Part shown: in pieces, positions 13,454-26,100 of the stretch | How positions within the stretch are numbered: the first letter of the stretch is position 1 | How the letters are laid out: every line of letters starts with the position of its first letter | Source: Sipunculus nudus | Taxonomy: Eukaryota; Annelida; Sipuncula; Golfingiida; Sipunculidae | Assembly: GCA_026874595.1 (NCBI GenBank) | Contig: CM049316.1 | Coordinates: 65,021,176-65,085,175, forward strand | Length of the DNA stretch: 64,000 nt | Reading direction: 5' to 3' | Translations under genes and position numbers: made by a program | Notes under the pieces: model-generated | Seen by the model: the letters and a program-made list of their open reading frames with translations, nothing else | Databases searched by the model: none | Told to the model about the DNA's origin: nothing

Positions 13454-13993
13454 GTACCTCTTGACCATGGTTTGCATGGATAGGACTACAGGGTACTCCT
13501 TTGAGAGTTAACCCTATGGATCAAAATGTAGCATTGACTTTTAATTCTAGCACTTGTTGTGGGACAGAAAGTCGTCGCATTTATTGTATCTAGAAAATAA
13601 ACTTAACATGTATCAAGCTGAATCAATATCTCACATAAATGTGCATCTGTGAAAGTCTTTCCACCAGTTATGCTCTGTTTATAATGTTCAATTTTTGCTG
13701 TTACAACAGGATGGTACCTTTTAAAACGCACAGTGGAGAAGAAGTAATACCTCATTATCTTCACAGTAAATGTCCATACTTTCAGACATACTGATCATTC
13801 AGCAGTAATTTTGATCTCAGTGGTGTCTAAACATCTGTATCAAATAAGTATGTAGAGGTAATTTGGTCTCTTCTTGCTGCAAAAGGAATATGTGCCCAAA
13901 AGTCTTTGGACAGATCTGTCCAACAATCTGTAAGGTAAACTCTCAATGGAGTACCCTGTAGCGCTATCCATGCCAACCATGGTCAAGCGGTAC
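13454..13993. mobile_element. Foldback element with ~65-bp inverted ends
   Basis: The sequence from GTACCTCTTGACCATGG (13454) recurs inverted and slightly diverged, ending at 13993 (CCATGGTCAAGCGGTAC). The arms pair over about 65 bp, including CATGGATAG and GGGTACTCC. The ~400-bp middle has no coding frame. I could not identify a target duplication or a superfamily. Confidence 0.65.
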
Positions 13994-14899
13994 ATACTCT
14001 AGCTTTATGTGGGGCCACCTGCCTGATGTTACCTGTCTGCTGTGCAGTACTTTAGTCCAAGTAAATAATTCACAAACTGCTCTTTTTGAGTAGAGGCACA
14101 TTGCACTCTCTAATGATTTTTTTGCTTTTAACTTTGGTGGCATCTGTAGATTTAGACAGGATGACAGTCACATGCTTTATTTAGGGATAAAAAAAATGGT
14201 CTGTTGTAGCTCTGTTGATAGTCTTAAGTCATGACAAACATTCTGTGAGTAAAAATGTCAAACCATGGAGTTATAATATGATTAATTTTATTATATCATA
14301 ATATATTAAATGATAACTTCATGGTCAGATGTCTGTGTAAAATATTGATTTTGAGTAATATGTTTGATAGAGTGACAGTAAATTGCATGAAGCAAAGGAC
14401 ACTGCTCATTATTAAAATTTTATAATATCAAACCATTTTATTATTATATATAAAAGAACCTTTGACAATTATGTATTATTTTTAAATTTACACATACATT
14501 AATTCTCACTGAAAAAAAACTTGTAAGCCATATTTATACTTATTAATAAAGCCTTACATGTTTAATATACACATACATACATACTTACATGAGATGATAC
14601 AAACTGCAGTCTCAGTTAAATGTTTATACGCTCTTTATACACAGCGCTTTACCCATAGGCCAACTACCTATATCGTAAGCGCTGTTTGTTATGACCTTGT
14701 ATCCTGGATCTCTACACCAGGGGGGAGCACTGTATTTTGGTCCTATCAGATGAAACCCTGTGCTGGAAGACACAAGTTTACCAGCCAAGCGAGGAATACA
14801 CGGAGCTAATGTTGTTCATTTTGTTTTGAGTGACAGCTCTTCGCCCCAGCAACCATTTGAACAGGCCACAGGCTCAGAGAGAATTGCCCCACATTTGTT

Positions 14900-15085
14900 T
14901 CTGGGTGGAGCCTACTGCCTGTTGAGTGTTTGTTGACTTGCATTTGGTTGGCTGCTGGTCACATCAGCAGTTTTTTCAGCAGACAGGCCCATGGGCACCA
15001 CCTGGTGGTTAGAGCAAGCATCAAGAAAATCAACAGCTTCTTTAAAAGTGCAAGATTTCCGCTGTCTTGGGAGCATATTAAATGT
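14900..15085 (+). repeat. Dispersed repeat N, copy 1
   Basis: It shares long blocks with 50245-50440 in the same orientation: 'GAGTGTTTGTT', 'GGTTGGCTGCTGGTCACATC', 'GCTTCTTTA', and 'GCAAGATTT..CGCTG'. The two copies keep a similar reading frame only because the DNA is similar; both frames are short and unrecognisable. It could be an old SINE or MITE core. Confidence 0.6.
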
Positions 15086-15261
15086 TTTGGCTGTTCACAA
15101 TATTTCCCTTTCCATTCTGTGAGATCGTAGATTAAAAATATATGAAAAGAATTTTATTTTAAGTATGTATAACTATGTATAAATATATTATAGATATGTA
15201 TTTATATCTTATAGTGATATTATAAATAAGACTGAAAATGAAAAAAAAACTGTATAAATAA

Positions 15262-15274
15262 TTATAATAATATA

Positions 15275-15313
<39 letters not shown>

Positions 15314-15364
15314 TATGATAATAGTAATAATAATAATTAAAATTATAATAATAAATAAGTATAA

Positions 15365-15406
<42 letters not shown>

Positions 15407-15660
15407 TGTTACTACCATTACTACTCACTACTGCTACTATTATTACTACTACTTTTATTATTAGTAGTAGTAGTGTCAGTATTATTATTATCATATAATA
15501 TTTTAGTATGCATGATAATAATTATTAATATCAATATAATTACTATTTTATAAGGTATAATAAAGTAATAATTGTTATTATTATCATTATTATTATTATT
15601 ATTATTTGTGTTGGTATAATTATCTTATGATATTTTAATATAATGATTATTGTTATTATA
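15262..15660. repeat. Trinucleotide (AAT)n / (ATT)n block
   Basis: An (AAT)n run at about 15282-15312 is followed by an (ATT)n run at about 15366-15402 and looser TNN repeats to 15660. The two runs are complementary and could form a hairpin. The poly-Asn/Tyr/Ile frames here are artefacts of the repeat. Confidence 0.9.
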
Positions 15661-17509
15661 ATCATCACTATAATTATTTGTTATTTTAGAAACAGTGATA
15701 GTAAAATGAATTGTGATAGTTATATATATATTTATATATATTTAAAGTAATGATAGAAGTAGTAGTAGCAGTAGTTTTAAAAGAAAAGATAAAAAAGTGA
15801 TGTAAATAGTAACAGTAGTTGTCATTATTATGACAAAAAGTAATGATGATAGCAATACATGTAGTAATTAATGATATGGTAATAGTAGTAGTATTTGTAA
15901 TATTAATGATAAAAAGTAAAGTAATCGTAATAGTAGTTAGTGGTAATATTATAAGTTACATAGACATATGGAAGGACAAGGGATGTTCTTGTTCTGTATA
16001 GTAGTGGCTGGGTTCAGCTGCAGGAACTCTGAGAGTGAGTTATGGTGATGCCTACTGTCAGCACCAGTAGAGCAGAGCCAGGCCACACTGAAGGCTCTAT
16101 ACTAAAGCAGTCCATGCTGCATAGCTAAGTGACTGTGGCTGGTACAGTGGTACACTGTGGCTGCTAGAGGCTGCCTAGTTCAATCTCCTTTAGCAGCAGA
16201 GAGTGGATATTATCAGGTATATTGGATCAAGGAACTGTATGGCGAGTTTACATGTTGAGCTAACAGCAGGGTAGCTGATAATGAAGGTGATATGCTGATT
16301 TTTAAATATGTTCTAGCTGCGGTCAAAGGCTCAGCTAGTACAAGCAGAAGTTAATACTCAAGTGGTTACACATAGGAATCAGTGCTGTAATGAAGCTGAA
16401 ACAGCAAGGTATGCAGAAACCATTGTTGAGTGTCACTGTTGCCTCTTCAGCTAGGTGTAGATCCTGGAAGATTTAGATGACTCTCTTTAGGAGAATGTGG
16501 ATATTGCACATCATGTAGTGTCTTATAAGACATATTGAAGAGTAAAAAATAGTTATAATAAGTGACCATTTTTTACTCTTCTTATTAAATTGCTAAGCCA
16601 GTAAGGCAGCTAGATGATAGTAGCTGTACAAGTCCAGCTGAAAGTTAAAGAATACTGAACCTTAGATTTGAATGAACCTTAGGTTTTACCCTTTTTTCTG
16701 CACTTGAGTATTTACTCATTCAGGCATAGCCATGATCTTAGTTGGCTTGATGTTCTGTTCTGGTCCATGTGTTTGTTTGTGTAGTAAGAGGGGCAGCACA
16801 GAGTAGGATTATCAAGATAGCAGAACTCTTTGTTCCCTAAGAGCACTTACCAGAGGCTGGCTTTATTCCATGTTTTCTCTCTACGTTGTTGACCTTATTG
16901 ACCTCTCCACACAGCCTGCCTCCTTCCAGACTGTAAACAGACATGGTAAATAAATAAACAGTTCAGGTGGCCAGTCCATACTTGTAAAGTAGGCCTGCTT
17001 GAAGTGTAGGCTGGACCTGGGAGTACTGCAGCTAGCTTAAGGATTTTTACATGAATGTATATGTCTTTTTGTTAATTCAGGCATTTAAGATCTATATGTA
17101 AGTTCATTTACACTAGATAAATTTTTATGACATTTGCATTTGAATATACTCATTTGCATTTGAATGATTTGAACATGGGCATTTAAATGCAAAAGTCACA
17201 TTTGAACCCGACCCTGATCTTGCTATAGATTTATAATTGATGCACAAGTAAGTTTATATATGGAGTTAGCATCTCATATTTTATGCTTGTACCAGTTAAG
17301 TATCCCACTAGTCTGCCTTTGCTCTCTAGGGGCTTTGTAGTGTTCATTTTGGAATAAAAGACAAGCAGGGATTAATATCAATTTTCATCATAAAATGACA
17401 TCCTTATTTTCATATGCTACTGACAGTGCCATTTACTGAAAGTGATAACAATCAACCATAGAAAATCTGGAGGAAAATTCCTTAATCAATATGTATATTC
17501 AGTGGTGTT
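15661..17509. other. Intergenic, nothing firm
   Basis: Mostly AT-rich single-copy DNA. The stretch near 16130-16200 resembles the head of a tRNA-derived SINE, with a TGGC...AGTGG-like block and AGTTCAATCTCC about 40 bases later. I do not see a tail or a second copy. No gene is supported. Confidence 0.45.
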
Positions 17510-17580
17510 AATCTATCTTAAAGGGTAAGGGGGATGACTTGGAGTGGGTATGTAATCAAAATTAGGACAGTTTTGTTATA

Positions 17581-17634
<54 letters not shown>

Positions 17635-17920
17635 AGATTTAAAAAAAATAAGTTTTTGTTTCCTATATAGGTTACATCTAAACCAGGTTTAGATATATAA
17701 AATTTCATAGTAAACTATGAGAGGGAACCAAAGACAGTAATTCTAATTATAAAAAATTTCATGGCCAATATATAAATATTATTCTCAGAAAAGAAAGGGG
17801 GTAGATTACATGAACCATCCCCCATTTGCTACTAAAAAATACAACCATCCCCTGCTTCCCCCCCCCCTCCCCCCATTGACGCCCTGAGCTTGTGTATATT
17901 ACACCACTGACCTTGCCATC
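17510..17920 (+). mobile_element. Family H element with (TA)n and poly-C core, copy 1
   Basis: It shares 'GGTTTAGATATATAA', 'AATATATAAATAT.ATTCTCAGA' and the G-rich to C-rich core with 53680-54120, and has a (TA)n run at 17583-17626. It ends near CATTGACGCCCTGAG, a version of the GACGCCACTGC end seen at 57893. No transposase-like frame is present, so I treat it as a short non-autonomous element of unknown class. Confidence 0.55.
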
Positions 17921-19997
17921 TTTTTGTTATTGATCTGTTAATGGAGATATCACCACAGCCGGTGAAACTGACATGAAAATTGGCGTGGGCTGAAATATTT
18001 ATGTCATTTCAACCTGTATAACACCTGGGCTGTTATGAGCATAGCAGAGGCCCCCTATTTTCTGCCTGTGTTATTATAATCTGTTATACTGCAAGTGACA
18101 TATTGTTAAAATATTCAATCAAGAATGAAAGCTGATTGATGTTCAGCTAAGCTGACTCAATATGTTATGCAAAAGGTATTACCCTTTGTGAAGGACTCCC
18201 TGTGTTCATTATAAACACAGCACATTATTAACTCAATACAAGCTTCACTGTTATTTGGTGTTTAATAACTTTTACACATTTTTAAAGCATATAGGATACA
18301 ACATTTAAATAAAAAGAAGTCATATTAAATATTGTTTTTTGAAAATTGAAGTTGGTAGCAAACTAAATATTTTATTTTTCTTATGAATATAATTTGTGGC
18401 CAAAATAAATATCACTGAAGTACCACATTGAATATGATGTGCAGGTTAATTTTTAGGCAAGTGAGGTGGTACATTGTTTACATTTTCTAAACTTCTCATA
18501 TATCAGACACAGTTCCCCGGGCCTAACTGAAGCAATGTTGCTGCCATCTGATAGGTAATTTCATAACAGATCAAATAATATGTGAGCAACCACCACAGTG
18601 GCTGAGATAGCTATAGATCACAATGCATGGTCATATTTGAAACCTGGTCCCGTAAACAAAGTGTGGCACATATATATCATTGATATATATATCAATATAC
18701 ACATTCAGTAATTCATATTAAACAATGTTTGTGAAATCAATATTTCATGAGTATGTGATTGCTCTGGCCCAAATATCCAATTTTATATTGAATCCAGCAT
18801 TTGCTGCTCCCAGCCTATATTTCTTGGCCCATCTTCAGTATTGTGTACTATGGCTGATGCCAATATCCACAGCTAACACAGGTATAGCCATGCTTTATTA
18901 CACCCTGGGGCAGTAATAATACCTTACCACAGACTGTTCCAGTCAGTACCAATCAGTCTTTACTAAATAAAATCTGTTTACTGGACAAGCAAGTACAGTC
19001 AAGGCCAGGTTTAATCAGGACTGATGACTGGCTGTCTGTGCTGGTATACCACACAATCATCAGCCCTTATCAAAATAGACTCAATATCCTTTACTTCCAT
19101 TTTCTCTATGGCATTCAAAGGAAGTATAGACCATCACTGTCTGTATAACCACTGTACAGCCTGGGCTGTCTTATCTGACTGACTGCTGGTAGGTGATAAG
19201 TGCTTATTTAGGTTACTGGTATGGATGTTTGTTTTAGCAGCTAGAGTTGGTGTAATAAAAAGGTTTTCAGGGGTAAAGTCCTTCAATGAATATGATGGGC
19301 TGAAGGTTAATAACCTATGTAGGTATTTTTAAATGTTGAATGTTGATCATTTTTTTTTTGTCAATTTAAATTATTACGTGTCATATACTGAGGTTGGTTT
19401 TAATTCAACATTTTGAGCCTTTTGCAAGGCTTTAATTTTCACGATTGCACCAGAACCTATAAAATCTATACAAGGAAGTATTTTGGCTGACTACATGTAT
19501 AAAATGAAAATAAATCCCACAATACCTTGCTCATTTCTTTTACTCATTTGTGTTCTCTGTTAGAGGTGACAGTGCATATATCAAGTTTTACTGACATTGA
19601 TTAAATTAATGAGTTTGATACCATGCACAGATTAGGTTTCTGATTAACAAACCATGTTTTTAAAGGTGCAATAACTAGTCTGTTTGTGCATCTTATTCCC
19701 AAGGGTTTCATATTGATGAATATTATAAAATTAAACCCTTGCAAACAGAAAGGCAACTTTCTAACTGCAACAGAATCAGTTGGTTCATAAATTTATAAAA
19801 AGTCTTCTGTATATCTATTACAATTACTGCAGTTTTCATATCTTTTGATGTCTGGAAAATCACTTGAGTCATTGGTTTCTTGTTGCATTTCAGATTCTGA
19901 AGTAGAACTCCAGTAGTATTTGTGTGACCTTGGGATGACCTTGAACTGCACAGACCATGACCTTGACACAGAACTCAGCAAGGTGACCTGAGAGGAG
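17921..19997. other. Upstream region of the DUF1295 gene
   Basis: No repeat family was recognised. Near 19893 a TTGCATTTCAG acceptor-like site precedes about 105 bp leading to the ATG at 19998. The first coding exon may thus begin with 5' UTR spliced to an upstream non-coding exon. An in-frame TGA lies 9 nt before the ATG. No promoter motif can be defended. Confidence 0.4.
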
Positions 19998-20165
19998 ATG
20001 TATATTTTTGATGAGAATAACCTGGCACTGTGTGCGGCTGTGACAGTCTGTATGCAGCTCCTGTGTTTCCTGCTGGTCTACGCGTGCGGTCTGAAGAAAA
20101 TGACTGACGTGGCGGGCGGCACCAGTTTCATCCTGCTGGCAGTGATGACGCTGTGCCTGACAGCG
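19998..20165 (+). CDS. DUF1295 gene exon 1 (residues 1-56)
   Basis: Contains the ATG, a first membrane segment (about 9-31), the family's TDVAGG-type loop (36-41) and the start of the second membrane segment. It ends in GCG before GTGAGT (phase 0). It is clearly richer in G+C than the flanking DNA. Confidence 0.88.
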
Positions 20166-23100
20166 GTGAGTGGAACAATCTCTCTGCTACTTGTGCTATA
20201 AAAAGTAACTCAAGCATTTTTTTATTAATCTGTGCTTGCAAGTTTTTTCACCTTTTTTTTTAGAAGTTTCCAATAAAATTTCATGATGGTGATATTATGA
20301 TATTAACATAATTGTTTTGTTATTGGGTAAAACTACAAGACAACCTCGAGGAAATTGGTGTCAAAATTTTATAATTTGTTTTCTTTAAAGAAATGTCCCA
20401 TTGTCCCAAAATCAGTAAATTTCTACTGTAAAATAATATTTTTTTATGCAGGAGGTGCCAGAAAAAAAATCAACATTTTTTTCTTTTTTTTTACCTTCAT
20501 CATTCAGAGTATTATTCTTGTTCTTCCCTGTGCACCACATTTTTAGAATTTGTTACGGTAAATATATTAAAAGAATATGCAGCCTCAACAGAATACCCAT
20601 CTTTATTCTGCCAAGAATGTTAAGAACACCACAGACAGCTAACTAGGATATAATTGTACTATATGTTTTTGACAGGGTTCCTCCGCCGCCGCCGCATTCG
20701 TTTCCAGAGAACTCCTCTTAGACTAATGGACTGATTTTTCCAAAACTTACACCAATTATCGGGTCACATGTGAACTGGTGCCTAAGTAATTGGCGTTGAC
20801 CCCTGACCTTTCCTCTCTCCAGTGTGCCCATCTGTGCATCTGTTTTGACACAATAACCCACATATCTTCAGACTTGTTTGACCAATCAGGAAAAATTTTT
20901 TGTACAAATGTAGCCCTTGGGAAGCTTTATAAAATACATGAAAAATGGTGGCGCCACCTGCAACCATGTTTGCACAGTGTCCATATGTTTGTCTACCTTG
21001 GGTTAAAATCACTCATATCTCTGCAGTGGTTTGACTTATTCACCTGAAATTCAGCATGCATATACATCCTGGATAGCTTTCTTGATTTTATTATGCCCCT
21101 GCTACAAAGTGGCCAGGGCATAGAGTTTTACCCATGTCCAACATTCCGTCCTTCCGTCATTCCGAAATCAAACAGTTGTACGGACTTTTTTTCGCAATGC
21201 CTGCAGATATTGGCCTGATTTTTGGTGTGTGGGCAGATATGGACCAGTTACAGATCGAGTTTGCGTTTTTTCCCGGTTGACCTATTTTTGACTGTTTTAT
21301 GGCTCCTTAACTTAGAAAATTTCATGAAAAATAGAAATTTTCATGACAAATACACATGTATGGACTTTTTTTCGCAGTGCCTACAGATATTGGCCTGATT
21401 TTCGGTGTGTAGGCAGATAATGACCAGTTACAGATCAAGTTCGCGTTTTGTCCCAGTTGACCTACTTTTGACTGTTTTACGGCTCCTAAACTTAGAAAAT
21501 TTCATGGAAAATAGAAATTTTCATGACAAATACACATGTACGGACTTTTTTTTCGCAATGCCTGCAGATATTGGACTGATTTTGGTGTGTGGGCAGATAT
21601 TGACCAGTTACAGATCGAGTTTGTGTTTTGTCCTAGTTGACCTACTTTTGACCATTTGACTGCTCCTGAACATAGAAAGTTTCATGAAAAATAGAAAATG
21701 AAAGACAGAAATTTTTATGGAAAATGCACATGTATGGACTTTTTTTCACAATGCCTGCATATACTGGCATGATTTTTGGTGTGTTGCTTGATAATGACCC
21801 GTTACAGATCGAGTTTGCATTTTGCCCTTGTTGACCTACTTTTGACCATACGACACCTCCTGAACTTAAAAAATTTTTCAAAATTTTACAAATGTTTCTA
21901 ATTTGCCCCAGACGGGGGCATTCGTGTCGTTCCGACACATCTAGTTACTGGTGGCGCCACCTACATTCACATTCACGCTGCAGACTTCCATGCTTATATC
22001 TCCGGACTGGTTTGACGTATTTTCCTGAAAGTTTGCACGTGTTAGGATCTCACATAGCTCTATATCATACAAGAAACTGGTGGTGCAAGCTGCAACCACT
22101 TTTGCACAGCATCCAACTATTCGTTTGACTTGGGCTAAAATCACTCATATTTCCGCAGTGGTTTGACTTATTCACCTGAAATTTGGCATGTGTATACATC
22201 CTGGAGAGCTTTCTTGATTTTATGACAGGTGACACCACCTACTTTCACATTCTCGCTGCAGACATCCATGCTTATATCTCCAGACTGGTTTGATGTATCT
22301 TCCTCATTAAAATTTGCATTTTTTTAGATCTCATATAGCTCTTTATCATACAAGAAACTGTTGGCACCACCTTCAAATATTTTTGCACAGCTTTTATCTG
22401 TTAGTTTGACTTGGTTTAAAATCACTCATATCTCGGCAGTGGTTTGACTTATACACCTGAAATTTGGCATTCATATACATCCTGGATAGCTTTCTTGATT
22501 TTATCACAGGTGGCGCCACCTACATTCACGTTCATGCTGCAGATATCCGTGCTAATATCTCAGGACTGGTTTGACTTATCTTCCTGAATTTTTGCATGTG
22601 TTCGGATCTCACATAGGTCTTTATCATACACAAAACTGGTGGCTCCACCTGCAACCATTTTTGCACAGCGTCCATCTGTTTGTCTGCTCTGAGATAAAAT
22701 CACTCATATCTCAGCAGTGGTTTGACTTTTCCACCTGAAATTTTGCGTGTGTATACATCTTGGTTAGTTTCTCATTCATATTACAGGTGGCACCACCTAC
22801 AATCATGTTAACGAGGCAGACATCCATGCTAATATGTAAGACATCTAACTCTGTTTCCTCTTGCCACTCAATCCATGCCTCACTTCACCCGTCCTACTCT
22901 GATTTTGGCAGATACATATAGTCGCTTGTTGGCTACCAGTATTCTAGTTCCCTTTAAGTCCCTCCCAGAAAATACAATTATTTTTTACCTCAGCTGAAAT
23001 TCTGTGAAATACAGGCCAAAAACTTGATTTTGAGCACCCTGAAATTCAGATGGGCACAAATTGTAGCAATTGGATGTAGAAACTTCTAACTTGCCATCTA

Positions 23101-26100
23101 GGGAGTTCCTGGTTAAATCTTCTTGGAATACCTAAATGAGGTTACTGTTAACTGGCTTCTTAGGATTATGGGCAAAAAGCATATAATTTTATCACACTGG
23201 AAGTCATTCTACCCTTTGTTCAAGGTTCCTCATCAAATATTTTTCACCAGATCATAATATTAATAATTAATGGATGTGTTACCTGTTTGTCAAATTCAGC
23301 TGAGCATCATGGCCCATGGGCCACTTGTTGTCCTTTGATTTAATCATAAATAGAAATAAGATAATTTTAATTTCTAAAAAAATATTATGTATATGCTATG
23401 GAGAACATTACAGAACATCTTAAATTAATGTATTGAAAGTCCTAAATATTTTTAGTAAGTCTTTTATAGCCATAAGGTGCAATAGCCTTTAATGGTTTCT
23501 GCAGTTTGTATTCTTTTCAGAAATAATGTCTGACCGCTGGTTCATACCTGCTAATTAAAGAAGTCTTGTTTAGACAACATATGCAGGCAGGTTTTTTTTT
23601 TAAAAAAAAAAGAACTGCAGTCCTTTGATAAGTAATTGTGGACAAATTTATTGTACCTTGTGTGAATATTTTGTTCCATTAAATGCTTTGTGGATATGCT
23701 GTCCAAGGATGTTAGGTTTTAGGACATCACAGCTACCTACCATCCTTCTTTCACCGAATTGAACTGACCCTTTAACACACCTATGAAAAATAGGCTGTCC
23801 TCAGGACCCTTTACTTATTCCGTAGAGCCTGAATGAGATAGTCATATAAAGGCAGCTATCCAGCCTTTGTCAGATATGCCTGCTTCTCATAAGATGAATT
23901 TAGTCATGTCATTTATGATGTGCTAATTATAAGGAGCTAAACGTTAATTAACATAAGGGCAAACCTTCCCATTGAATAGCTCTGAAATCATCATGTTTTA
24001 CCCATGGACTGGCAGTATATGTTTCTGCTTAGTGATAACAGCTATTCTAAATTGGGATATATCTTTCAGGGATTTAGTGATTTAAACTTGAAAAGGCTAT
24101 GTTTTTTTTTTTTATCTGTGCAAGAAATCCCATACATTGGGTAGCCGCCTGCCTGTTTGCAAATCTAATTATTTGCTAGTAGTGATACAGAGCTGTATTT
24201 CTATATATTTCTTTTTCTATATCTGTTCTTCTAAACTGTAGAGTTCTCCTTAATCCTACATATTTCATGTGTATGTTTCAGGAATACACACAACGTCGTG
24301 TGATGCTCACCTTGTTCGTCTGCTTGTGGGGCATTCGACTCTCAGGATACCTGCTGTACAGAATCGTCAAGATTGGGGAGGATGACAGGTTTGAGGATAC
24401 AGGGAACAGTCTGCCCAAGCTGATAGTGTTCTGGAGCTTCCAGGTCAGTAACATTTTCCTGAACTCCTGCAGTGTAATTGCTTTCATACTTTATCGAGGC
24501 ACTCTGCTGGCTATTTCATAAATTATGAACAAGCTCACATGACGGTGACCAAAATCATAACAGCCAATCGAATCCTACTTGACAAAGAAAAGTATCCCTA
24601 TGTGACAAAAGTCTGAACTTTTTACATGTCATATATGAACAAGAACACATGCACTGGAAACTGGATAGGTTTCCAATCTGTTATATGATTGGTCAGATTC
24701 TCAGTTTTTTTCCAGCATTTCAAGACTTTGCTGTAAAAATAGCAGCAGATTTGTTTTACGATGTGCATAAAGGTAGCTTACATAAGTCATTTGGTTGATT
24801 CAGTTCATAATTCATGAAATAGGAAACATACTAGCAGAATAAAGCATGGTCCATTGAAGCATATCTAGCAGAGCAGATGGTCAGTATAAAATTAATGCAC
24901 AGTTATCATAAAGGAATACCAGGACAGTATTCAGAGCATTTCTCAGCCAAAGCTAAGAATATTTGATAGAAAACTTGGAAAGTGTCTCTTTAAAATTTAA
25001 CCAGTCTTCTTAAAACAAAATGCTCCATACACAAGTTACCATGGGATCCCTCAATTTCTTTTTGGGATTGTTAGTTTATAATCAAACAAGTAAATCCAAA
25101 TAAAGAAAAAATGTAATCAATCTAAATGTATCTTTTACCTTCACAAACTTGCCCATGCTGTATCATATATCTAATGAATACATTTTCAGAAATTGTTTAA
25201 TAAGGATTGAAATCATTTAAGTCAGTTTAGCAGCTTACATTTTTCATGTTTTTTGGAAGAGATCAATGTTTGTGGTGATATCACATCATGTTAACCATTA
25301 AATGGGAATTCATATATATGCACACTATTGTATCTTGTGATTTGTATTTAAGAAATGTGTAATTTAAATGTTTGTATGTCTTTTATCTCTTATCACTTGT
25401 TAAATAACCTATTTACTTTTAATTTTACGTTACTACATATTATTGAGAAATATTGATGTACAATTCTTGTTGGAAGGCTTTTTCCAGAATTAAATACTTG
25501 TTCTCTTGTATTCATGAGTGATATTTTAAGGTAACTTGTATATAGGCAAACAAACTAATAAACAGACTGACAGATGTCTATTTTTGAAAGTATTAGCCCT
25601 GTTCAATTTAAAAAAAAATTTCTTTGTATAAATTTCTCTGACATTTTTCAAACTATATTAATAATAAAGTAATCCATTACTAAATAAATTCCTCTCACAA
25701 TGCAAGAAAACAAGGGACACCAAACAATTAGGTAGTGTATTATTTCTATATATTCTTGGGCACCTGAAAAATAAACAGCTAAGCAAGCCAGAATGATTGT
25801 TAAATGAAATGCAAACAAAAAACACAGGATGTAAATTCAATAGAACTTTTAAAATTTTCTTCATCTCTGCAAAGGGCAAACAATTAAAAAAAGTTTCTGT
25901 TTCCCCGTTTCAGGCATTCTGGGTCTTCATTGTCAGCCTTCCTGTCATCTTTGTTAATGCTCCATCACCGTATCCTCCGGTGGAACTGTTTACGCCAATC
26001 GACATTTTTGGGACGGTGGTATTTTGTATTGGATTGATGTGTGAACTGTTTGCCGACTTCCAGAAGTTCAACTTTAAAGAGATTAAAGCAAACACTGGAC

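Noticed and set aside
15159-15494. 111-codon minus-strand frame rich in Asn, Tyr and Ile
   Set aside because: It is a direct translation of the (AAT)n/(ATT)n microsatellite; no unique sequence.
16128-16200. tRNA gene or SINE head
   Set aside because: A box B-like AGTTCAATCTCC is present, but no cloverleaf, clear box A or second copy could be defended.
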